Below are positions 1-5,029 of a stretch of 5,170 bases of DNA, piece by piece; within the stretch, counting starts at the first letter, position 1, and the number at the start of each line of letters is the position of its first letter. Both the position numbers and the translations under genes were made by a program. The DNA comes from an uncultured Frankineae bacterium (GTDB lineage: Bacteria; Actinomycetota; Actinomycetes; Mycobacteriales; SCTD01): NCBI GenBank assembly GCA_902805805.1, contig CADCUE010000064.1, forward strand, positions 1 through 5,170, in the 5' to 3' direction. The notes under the pieces were generated by a model. The model made no database searches. It was not told the origin of the DNA and saw only the letters and a list, made by a program, of their open reading frames with translations.

Positions 1-1434
1 GGCCCGCTGTCGGACCGGGGTTCCTGGCGGCCGCCGGCTCGAGCCGGCGAGGGCGCGGGTGCGTCGGACCGGCCGGCACGGACCGGGACGACCGGTCGGC
101 CGGCCGGCGGAGACGCCGCAGGCCGGCCGGCGCGGACCGGGACGACCGGCCGTCCCGCCGCTGGAGCTGCTGGAGCCGCTGGAGCCGACGAGGCCGCGAC
201 ACGTCGACCCGGCGCACGGTCACCGGTGCCAGGGCGCAGCTCGCGCCCGGAGCGGGGACTGCCTGCCGACCGGTCGGGCACGGACCGCGGTGCGGGCCCC
301 GAGCGGGTGCGCTCGGACCACGGAGCGCCCGACGAGCGGGCGCGGCCGGCCCGGGGAGGCAGCGGCGGGCGGCCGCAGCCGGGGCGCGGTACCGACGCCC
401 GTCGTCCACGCATGGACGAGGCGCGGCGCTCGGAGATCGAGCAGCGTGCGTACGACCCGCGCAAGGAGGAGCGGCGCAAGGCCAGCCGACTGGTCCTGCC
501 GGAGGACGTCGACGCCCGCATGCTCGACCCGGAGGCCCGACGTGAGCTGCGCTCCCTCACCCGGGAGACGGCTGACCTCGTCGCGCGGCACCTCGTCGTC
601 ACCGGGCGCACGCTCGACGACGACCCCCAGCGTGCGCTGACGCACGCGCGTGCAGCACGGGCGATGGCCGGTCGGGTCGGCATCGTCCGGGAGGCGTCGG
701 GGCTGGCTGCCTACGCCGCAGGGGAGTGGAGCGAAGCGCTCTCCGAGCTGCGCGCCGCGCGCCGGATCACCGGTCGGCCCGAGCACCTCGCCGTGCTGGC
801 GGACTGCGAGCGGGCACTCGGACGACCGGAGCGCGCCCTCGCGTACGCCGACGACCCGGAGGTCGCCGGTCTGCCGCAGGACGAGCGCGTCGAGCTGGTG
901 ATCGTCCTGGCAGGAGCCCGTCGCGACCTCGGCCAGGCCGACGCGGCGGTCCTGCTCCTGCAGGAGCCGGCTCGTCGGACGACCGCTGCCCGGTCCTGGG
1001 CGGCCCGCCTCTGGTACGCCTACGCGGACGCCCTGCTCGGCGCGGGTCGGCTCGACGAGGCACGGAGCTGGTTCGAGAAGGTCACCGCGATCGACCTCGA
1101 CGGCCAGACCGACGCCGGCGACCGGGTGCTCGAGCTCGACGGCGTCGTGCTCGAGGACCTCGGTGGCGATGACGACGACCCCTCCGGCCTGCCCGACGAC
1201 GAGCTGGCGGCGTACGTCGCCGAGGCCTTCCCGAGGCCGCTGCCGGGCAGCGACCCGCAGGACGCTGTCGCGGTCGACGTCGTGGAGGACGACGAGCCCC
1301 CTGGGGGCCGGCAGGACGCCCCTGCCCCCGGCAGCGCACCCGCAGGCCCGGCGTCGTTGATGCCGCTGTTCGCCAGCCCACCGGCTCGGGAGGACGACGC
1401 GGAGGACGACGGCGAGCCGGAGCCGCGCGGCTGA
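1..1434 (+). CDS. TPR-like repeat protein, 5' partial, with low-complexity Arg/Gly/Pro N-terminus
   Basis: The frame is open from base 1 to the TGA at 1432-1434, giving at least 477 residues. Counting from base 1, residues 1-137 are low-complexity Arg, Gly, Pro, Ala and Asp sequence holding two copies of RPARTGTTGRPA (24-35 and 42-53). The structured part begins near residue 138 (MDEARRSEIE), followed by LPEDVDARMLDPEARREL and alpha-helical TPR-like units, clearest at about 235-258 (AAYAAGEWSEALSELRAARR) and 338-365 (AYADALLGAGRLDEARSWFE). The tail after about 390 is acidic and proline-rich. In-frame starts exist at 226 (GTG) and 412 (ATG), but neither has a Shine-Dalgarno sequence, and actinobacterial relatives, as I recall them, also carry long Arg/Gly-rich N-termini; I therefore infer a start upstream of the window. 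The family sits beside the HAD-IIA phosphatase in other actinobacteria (compare Rv1691/Rv1692, from memory). TPR arrays usually bind other proteins; the partner is unknown. Gene certain, start unresolved. Confidence 0.88.
   Translation, partial: GPLSDRGSWRPPARAGEGAGASDRPARTGTTGRPAGGDAAGRPARTGTTGRPAAGAAGAAGADEAATRRPGARSPVPGRSSRPERGLPADRSGTDRGAGPERVRSDHGAPDERARPARGGSGGRPQPGRGTDARRPRMDEARRSEIEQRAYDPRKEERRKASRLVLPEDVDARMLDPEARRELRSLTRETADLVARHLVVTGRTLDDDPQRALTHARAARAMAGRVGIVREASGLAAYAAGEWSEALSELRAARRITGRPEHLAVLADCERALGRPERALAYADDPEVAGLPQDERVELVIVLAGARRDLGQADAAVLLLQEPARRTTAARSWAARLWYAYADALLGAGRLDEARSWFEKVTAIDLDGQTDAGDRVLELDGVVLEDLGGDDDDPSGLPDDELAAYVAEAFPRPLPGSDPQDAVAVDVVEDDEPPGGRQDAPAPGSAPAGPASLMPLFASPPAREDDAEDDGEPEPRG
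71..155 (+). repeat. Two imperfect 31-bp direct repeats inside the TPR gene
   Basis: Bases 71-101 and 125-155 match at 28 of 31 positions by eye, offset by 54 bp (18 codons). Because the offset is a multiple of three, both copies encode RPARTGTTGRPA. They mark the low-complexity N-terminal region as having grown by in-frame duplication. Confidence 0.8.
160..186 (+). repeat. Three 9-bp tandem repeats (GCTGGAGCY) in the TPR gene
   Basis: Three consecutive 9-base units (gctggagct, gctggagcc, gctggagcc) encode an Ala-Gly-Ala run in the gene's frame. The period preserves the frame, so copy number can change without disrupting the protein. Confidence 0.75.
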
Positions 1435-1475
1435 CGGTACGGTCCCGCCGTCCACAGCGCCCGTGCCGCTCCACA

Positions 1476-1495
1476 GGCAGGGCCCCGTCCCTGCC
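1476..1495 (+). terminator. Hairpin between the TPR gene and the SSB gene, possible terminator
   Basis: GGCAGGG (1476-1482) and CCCTGCC (1489-1495) form a perfect 7-bp, very G+C-rich stem with a 6-base loop, 42 bases after the TPR stop and 69 bases before the SSB ATG. No T-tract follows. It could be a U-less actinobacterial terminator or a leader structure for the SSB transcript. Confidence 0.4.
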
Positions 1496-1550
1496 GGGAG
1501 CGGGCTTGTGCGCCGACGCTCGTGCAGGGCGCCCGTGCGAGGCGTCCGAC

Positions 1551-1557
1551 GGGAGGA
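1551..1557 (+). promoter_or_regulatory. Ribosome binding site of the SSB-like gene
   Basis: GGGAGGA lies 6 bases before the ATG at 1564. It decides the start: the in-frame GTG at 1522 would add 14 residues but has no comparable site. Confidence 0.75.
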
Positions 1558-1563
1558 CGGTCC

Positions 1564-1974
1564 ATGTCGAGCAGCGCCGCGTCGTCGGGCGAGCAGCGGC
1601 CCGGTCCGGTCGACAGGACGGCCCCGCGCAACGAGGTGGTCCTCGTCGGGCGGGTTCCGGCAGCACCCGAGGAGCGTGAGCTGCCCAGTGGTGACCGACT
1701 GGTCTCGTGGCGGGTCGTCGTGGGCCGGGGTCCCGGTCGACGGCCCCCGGAGGGCGTCCGCGCGACCACCGTCGACACCCTGGACTGCGTGGCCTGGACG
1801 GCGTCGGCGCGTCGGGCGGCAGCTGCCCTGCAGCCAGAGGACGTCGTCGAGGTCCGCGGCGCGCTGCGTCGCCGCTTCTGGCGCGCCGGCGCGGGCGCTG
1901 CGAGCCGGTGCGAGGTCGAGGCGACCTCCGTGCGCCGCGTCAACCGGCGCAGGCGCGGCGACCCGGAGTCGTAG
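1564..1974 (+). CDS. Divergent single-stranded DNA-binding protein (SSB-like OB fold)
   Basis: A 136-residue protein with the SSB family pattern in order: NEVVLVGRV (residues 23-31, first OB-fold strand), LVSWRVVVGR (46-55), VDTLDCVAWT (70-79, the usual D-x-x-x-C-x-x-W segment), DVVEVRGALRRRFW (93-106) and VEATSVRRV (118-126). SSB proteins coat single-stranded DNA in replication and repair, generally as tetramers. A typical actinobacterial SSB is longer, with a Gly-rich linker and a conserved acidic tip near DDDIPF; this one stops just after the OB fold and ends in a basic stretch, NRRRRGDPES. It should therefore bind single strands but not recruit the usual SSB partners. The N-terminal 20 residues are Ser-rich and probably disordered. 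Other OB-fold binding roles, including RNA, are possible. A TACGGT at 1438-1443 fits a TANNNT -10 but may be chance. The gene is convergent with the DUF1015 gene. Confidence 0.87.
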   Translation: MSSSAASSGEQRPGPVDRTAPRNEVVLVGRVPAAPEERELPSGDRLVSWRVVVGRGPGRRPPEGVRATTVDTLDCVAWTASARRAAAALQPEDVVEVRGALRRRFWRAGAGAASRCEVEATSVRRVNRRRRGDPES

Positions 1975-2022
1975 TGGGTCCGGGGAGACGTCGTGGGTCG
2001 GGGAGTCGTCGTGGGTCGGGCA
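1968..2022. repeat. Three degenerate 18-bp tandem repeats at the SSB 3' end
   Basis: Units lie at 1968-1986 (19 bases, one inserted C), 1987-2004 and 2005-2022, sharing the core GTCGTGGGTCGGG. The first unit contains the TAG stop of the SSB gene (1972-1974); the other two lie in the 75-bp gap to the convergent DUF1015 gene. The array may be a slippage product or part of a bidirectional termination region. Confidence 0.7.
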
Positions 2023-2029
2023 CGGACCC
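2013..2029. terminator. Small hairpin in the convergent SSB / DUF1015 gap
   Basis: GGGTC (2013-2017) pairs with GACCC (2025-2029) around a 7-base loop. A 6-bp alternative pairs GGGTCC at 1976-1981 with GGACCC at 2024-2029. There is no T-tract. The position between convergent genes fits a shared terminator, but the stem is short. Confidence 0.3.
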
Positions 2030-2049
2030 GTCGCGTCGGGGTCCAGGAC

Positions 2050-3417
2050 TCAGCGTGGACGGGCGTCCCGGTGGTCCCGGATCAGGAGCCCGGTGGCCGG
2101 CTTCGGTGTGAACAGGGTCGACTTGCGCGGCATCCGCTCGCCGGACGCCGCGACAGCCGCGACGGCCTCGACGGGGGTCGGGTTGAGCAGGACCGCGGTG
2201 CCCGAGGTGCGCGCCGCGGCAGCCAGCGCGTCGGCCACGTCGTGCTCGTAGCCGACGTGATCGACGTCGTCGGGCAGATCCCACAGCGCCGTGACGACCA
2301 GCGTGTGCAGGACGCTGACGTCCAGGGCGGCCCAGGCGGCGGACCGCTCGGCGGGCACCGCGGCTGCGAGCTGCTGCGGATCGGGCTCGCTGAGCAGGTG
2401 GACCTCCGCGCCGTCGCCCGAGGCGAGCAGGAAGGCCGGCCCCGTGCGCCCCGCGTCGCGCAGGACGGCCAGGGCCTCGTCCAGGTTGCCTTCGAGCCGC
2501 CGTACGGCCATGCCGCGCGCGGCACGCTCGGCCAGCTCCGCGGGGGAGCGGCCGGGGACGACCCGGTGGATCGGGTGCACCTCGGGGCCGAAGGCCGTCG
2601 CGTCGACCAGGAAGCACAGTCCGAAGTCCCACGGGCCGGCCCCGCTGCCGCTCTCGTGCCGGGCGGCCTGGCGGCGCAGGTAGGTGGCGTAGCGGTGGTG
2701 CCCGTCGGCGATCAGAGCCGACCTGGCGTGCAGGTCGTCGGCGACGGCCGCGAGCACAGCGGGGTCGGTCAGCGCCCACACGCGGTGGCGCAGCCCGTCC
2801 GCGAGCACGGCGTCCAGGAGCACAGGCGGTCCGTCGTCCGTGCCGGCCGAGCTCACCGCCTGAGCGGCCGCCCCGCCACCGTCGTAGACGAGGAAGATCG
2901 GCTCGAGGTCGGCGTCGACGGCCGTGTAGAGCGCCAGACGGTCGCCCACCGCGCGCGCGATCGTGTTCTCGTGGGGCAGCACGATGCCGTCCTCGGCGGG
3001 GGTCAGCGCGAGAGCCCCGACCAGGCCGCGCTGCACGTGCCCGCCGGGAGCGGACTGCTCGTAGACGTACAGCGCCGCCCGTTCGTCGGGCACCAGGATC
3101 CCGTCGGCGCGCCACGAGATCAGCGTCGCAGCCGCCCGCGCGTACCGATCTGACCCGGCGCCCGGGTCGTCCCGTGGAAGGATGAGGCGCACGACGTTGT
3201 GCTCGCTCGCTGCCTCGAGCGCGGCCACGCCGTCCGCGTCGATGACGTCGTAGGGCGGGGAGGTCAGCCGGGACAGGTCGCCCGCGGTTGCGGTGTCGTA
3301 ACGCAGAGCATGGAAGGCTGACAGGACAAGACCCTGAGGTCGCGGGACGGAGGAGGGGGACGCGCTCGACTGCTGCACAGGCGGGCCGGAGTCGTGGTGG
3401 CTGGTGCCGGCGGTCAT
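2050..3417 (-). CDS. DUF1015 family protein (COG4198-type)
   Basis: A 455-residue soluble protein of usual length for this family, with its recurring motifs: LTSPPYDVID (51-60), the LPHENT segment (148-152), IADGHHRYATYL (236-247), HPIHRVV (281-287), LNPTPVEAV (411-419) and GERMPRKSTLFTPKP (426-440). The His-rich IADGHHRY loop and the charged C-terminal motif are the most conserved parts and suggest an active or ligand-binding site, but I know of no firmly established reaction for the family. No signal peptide or membrane segment is visible. Residues 1-32 are a poorly conserved Ser/Pro-rich lead-in. The ATG at 3417 is chosen because a TANNNT box lies just upstream, implying a leaderless message; a GTG at codon 14 is the main alternative and also lacks a ribosome binding site. 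The gene is divergent from the small TPR gene, sharing a 68-bp gap, and convergent with the SSB gene. Confidence 0.93.
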   Translation of the reverse strand: MTAGTSHHDSGPPVQQSSASPSSVPRPQGLVLSAFHALRYDTATAGDLSRLTSPPYDVIDADGVAALEAASEHNVVRLILPRDDPGAGSDRYARAAATLISWRADGILVPDERAALYVYEQSAPGGHVQRGLVGALALTPAEDGIVLPHENTIARAVGDRLALYTAVDADLEPIFLVYDGGGAAAQAVSSAGTDDGPPVLLDAVLADGLRHRVWALTDPAVLAAVADDLHARSALIADGHHRYATYLRRQAARHESGSGAGPWDFGLCFLVDATAFGPEVHPIHRVVPGRSPAELAERAARGMAVRRLEGNLDEALAVLRDAGRTGPAFLLASGDGAEVHLLSEPDPQQLAAAVPAERSAAWAALDVSVLHTLVVTALWDLPDDVDHVGYEHDVADALAAAARTSGTAVLLNPTPVEAVAAVAASGERMPRKSTLFTPKPATGLLIRDHRDARPR

Positions 3418-3423
3418 GCGGTG

Positions 3424-3429
3424 AGACTA
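3424..3429 (-). promoter_or_regulatory. Putative -10 element for a leaderless DUF1015 transcript
   Basis: On the minus strand the sequence reads TAGTCT, then CACCGC, then the ATG at 3417. TAGTCT fits the actinobacterial TANNNT -10 pattern, and six bases place the expected transcription start at or next to the A of the ATG. No Shine-Dalgarno sequence and no clear -35 are visible. This is a motif reading, not mapped data. Confidence 0.5.
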
Positions 3430-3472
3430 GAGGTGCAGGTCCCGCTCGCCGGGACGGCGCCAGAGGACGAGC

Positions 3473-3478
3473 AGGAGG
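3473..3478 (+). promoter_or_regulatory. Ribosome binding site of the small TPR gene
   Basis: AGGAGG lies 7 bases before the ATG at 3486, a near-ideal site that fixes that start. I see no TANNNT -10 for this gene on the plus strand of the 68-bp gap. Confidence 0.8.
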
Positions 3479-3485
3479 GATCCGC

Positions 3486-3965
3486 ATGTCAGAGAGTCGG
3501 TACGACCCTCGGTACGACCCGCGCGCACCGGACGAGGAGCGTCCGCGGCCGTTCTCCGACCTGCCGCCTCCGCCACCTGACGTCGTCCCGGGTGGAGAGG
3601 TCTACGACTGGTTCGTCCGCGGCGTCGACCTGCTCGACAACGGTGACACGAACGCTGCCGTGCAGCTGCTGTCGCACTGCGCGCAGGCCGAGCCGGAGAG
3701 CCGTCAGGTGCGCGAGGCGCTCGCCCGGGCGCAGTTCGACATCGGCATGTACGACGAGGCGCGCGAGAACTTCGAGTGGATCATCTCGGTCAACCCGGCC
3801 GACGACTACGCGCAGTTCGGGCTGGGTCTGGCGGCGACGAAGGCCGGCGACCTCAAGAGCGCCGTCGAGCACCTGGCCCTGGCAGCGGCGATGCGACCGG
3901 ACATCGCCTACTACGGCACTGCGTTGCGCGGTGCGCGAGCGGCCCTGACCGCTGCGCAGCGCTGA
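3486..3965 (+). CDS. Small tetratricopeptide repeat protein
   Basis: A 159-residue cytoplasmic protein. Residues 1-38 are a charged, proline-rich disordered lead containing RYDPRYDPR (5-13, from a 12-bp tandem duplication at 3498-3521) and a PPPPP run (27-31). Three tandem TPR-type helical hairpins follow: about 39-72 (VDLLDNGDTNAAVQLLSHCA), 73-106 (ALARAQFDIGMYDEARENFE) and 107-140 (GLGLAATKAGDLKSAVEHLA), each with the small residue, Gly and Ala spacing expected of the fold, then a short capping helix. TPRs act as protein-binding scaffolds; three repeats is the usual minimum for one groove. There is no enzyme motif. It runs straight into the HAD phosphatase gene with an apparent 4-base overlap, so the two are probably co-expressed and may interact, which is inference. 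The start is set by the AGGAGG at 3473-3478. Confidence 0.92.
   Translation: MSESRYDPRYDPRAPDEERPRPFSDLPPPPPDVVPGGEVYDWFVRGVDLLDNGDTNAAVQLLSHCAQAEPESRQVREALARAQFDIGMYDEARENFEWIISVNPADDYAQFGLGLAATKAGDLKSAVEHLALAAAMRPDIAYYGTALRGARAALTAAQR
3498..3521 (+). repeat. 12-bp tandem duplication encoding RYDPRYDPR
   Basis: Bases 3498-3509 (cggtacgaccct) and 3510-3521 (cggtacgacccg) differ only in the last base. The in-frame duplication doubles the RYDP motif near the N-terminus of the small TPR protein. Confidence 0.8.
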
Positions 3966-4012
3966 GCAGGCCCCGGGGACAGCGGCTCAGCAGCTCACCG
4001 CAGCCGCTCAGC
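3961..4012 (+). promoter_or_regulatory. Alternative stem-loops at the TPR stop / HAD start junction
   Basis: GCTGAGC (3961-3967), which contains the TPR stop, is perfectly complementary to two copies of GCTCAGC, at 3985-3991 and 4006-4012. A competing stem pairs AGCGGCT (3981-3987) with AGCCGCT (4002-4008). These pairings are mutually exclusive in part, so the junction could switch structure. A role in coupling or initiation of the HAD gene is inference. Confidence 0.4.
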
Positions 4013-4972
4013 CAGGTCTACGACGCGGCGCTGTTCGACCTCGACGGGGTCCTGTACCTCGAGGACCACGGCATCCCGCACGCTGCCGAGGCAGTGGCCG
4101 GCGCGCACGCCGCCGGCATGCGCGTCGCGTACGTCACCAACAACGCGTCCCGGCATCCCGCCACGGTGGCCGACCGCCTGACCGGCCTCGGCATCCCCGC
4201 GGCCTCCGAGCAGGTGGTCACCAGCGCGCAGGCCGCGGCACGCCGACTCGCCGCCGCGGTGCCGACCGGGTCCGCGGTGCTCGTGGTCGGCGCGGCCGCG
4301 CTCGAGGACGAGGTGCGCGGCGCCGGGCTGCGACCCGTCCGCACCCTCCGCGACGCCGGCGAGGGCGGTGTGGCCGCGGTGGTGCAGGGCCTGTCGCCGG
4401 ACACCGCCCAGCGCGACCTGGCGGACGCGACCGTCGCCCTGCGCGAGGGTGCCGTCTGGGTCGTCGGCAACACCGATCTGACGCTGCCCAGCCGGCGCGG
4501 CCCCTTGCCCGGCAACGGTGCCTTCGTCGCCGTGCTCGAGATGATCACTGGGCGCGAGCCGCTGGTGGCCGGCAAGCCCGACCCCACGCTCCACCGCGAG
4601 TCCGTCGAGCGCGTGGGTGCCCAGCGGCCGCTCGTGATCGGCGACCGGCTGGACACCGACGTGCTGGGCGCCGTGCGCGGCGGCGCCGACAGCCTGCTCG
4701 TGCTCACGGGGGTCACCGACCGGGCGGCGCTGCTCCAGGCGCCGTCCGGCAGTCGTCCGACGTTCGTGTCCAGCGACTTGCGGGGGCTGCACGAGCCTCA
4801 CCCTGAGGTGGACGTGCGCGGGGCCAGGGTGACCTGCCGCGCGGCCGTCGCGACCTGGTCCGGGGGACAGGTGCGGGTCGACGGCTCGGGCGACGATGCC
4901 CTGCGGGCCGAGGCGGCGCTGTGGTGGGCGTGCGCCGACGCCGGTCGGCCGATCGGGCCCGTCACCCGATGA
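3962..4972 (+). CDS. HAD-IIA family phosphatase (NagD / glycerol-3-phosphate phosphatase type), non-canonical start
   Basis: About 336 residues counted from CTG 3962. All four HAD motifs are present: motif I FDLDGVLYLE with nucleophile Asp26 and acid/base Asp28; motif II VTNNAS with Thr59; motif III Lys205 in VAGKPDPTLH; motif IV VIGDRLDTDVLGA with Asp228 and Asp233. The cap segment with VVGNTDLTLP and GPLPGNGAFVAVLE is typical of subclass IIA, Mg-dependent phosphatases of small phosphorylated metabolites. The actinobacterial relative Rv1692 is a glycerol-3-phosphate phosphatase; that activity is likely here but not proven, and phosphoglycolate or nitrophenyl phosphate are other known substrates in the family. 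Roughly 70 residues follow the HAD core, as in actinobacterial relatives. No ATG, GTG or TTG occurs in any frame from 3934 until after motif I; the only in-frame canonical codon upstream is GTG 3776, deep inside the TPR gene. CTG 3962 overlaps the TPR stop as CTGA and is my tentative start. Function class is secure, start is not. Confidence 0.9.
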   Translation: MSRPRGQRLSSSPQPLSQVYDAALFDLDGVLYLEDHGIPHAAEAVAGAHAAGMRVAYVTNNASRHPATVADRLTGLGIPAASEQVVTSAQAAARRLAAAVPTGSAVLVVGAAALEDEVRGAGLRPVRTLRDAGEGGVAAVVQGLSPDTAQRDLADATVALREGAVWVVGNTDLTLPSRRGPLPGNGAFVAVLEMITGREPLVAGKPDPTLHRESVERVGAQRPLVIGDRLDTDVLGAVRGGADSLLVLTGVTDRAALLQAPSGSRPTFVSSDLRGLHEPHPEVDVRGARVTCRAAVATWSGGQVRVDGSGDDALRAEAALWWACADAGRPIGPVTR

Positions 4973-5009
4973 GGCTGCCGTCGTGGTGCCGGGCTGGCGG
5001 TGTGCCGAC

Positions 5010-5022
5010 CGGCCTTCGGCCG
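5010..5022. terminator. Small hairpin between convergent HAD and SCP2 genes
   Basis: CGGCC (5010-5014) pairs with GGCCG (5018-5022) around a TTC loop, in the 57-bp gap after the HAD stop and just before the stop of the opposing gene. It is symmetrical enough to serve both strands, but short and without a T-tract. Confidence 0.35.
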
Positions 5023-5029
5023 AGCGCGG

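Noticed and set aside
220..1455. Long minus-strand open frame of 411 codons opposite the TPR gene
   Set aside because: Composition is Arg/Pro/Gly-rich with no family motif; it is the expected shadow of a very G+C-rich gene, where stops are rare on the opposite strand.
1522..1563. GTG at 1522 as the SSB start
   Set aside because: No ribosome binding site there, while GGGAGGA is correctly spaced before ATG 1564.
1968..2022. CRISPR array from the tandem units
   Set aside because: Units are directly adjacent and degenerate, without unique spacers, and there are no cas genes.
1993..3153. Plus-strand open frame of 386 codons antisense to DUF1015
   Set aside because: No recognisable domain and no ribosome binding site; mirror of the DUF1015 codon pattern.
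1940..3487. Minus-strand open frame of 515 codons overlapping the DUF1015 gene in another frame
   Set aside because: The overlapping frame encoding DUF1015 has all the family motifs; this one is Arg/Pro-rich noise.
3776..3961. In-frame GTG at 3776 as the HAD start
   Set aside because: It would place about 62 residues of Arg/Gly-rich sequence, entirely inside the TPR gene, before the HAD core, with no Shine-Dalgarno sequence; kept only as an alternative.
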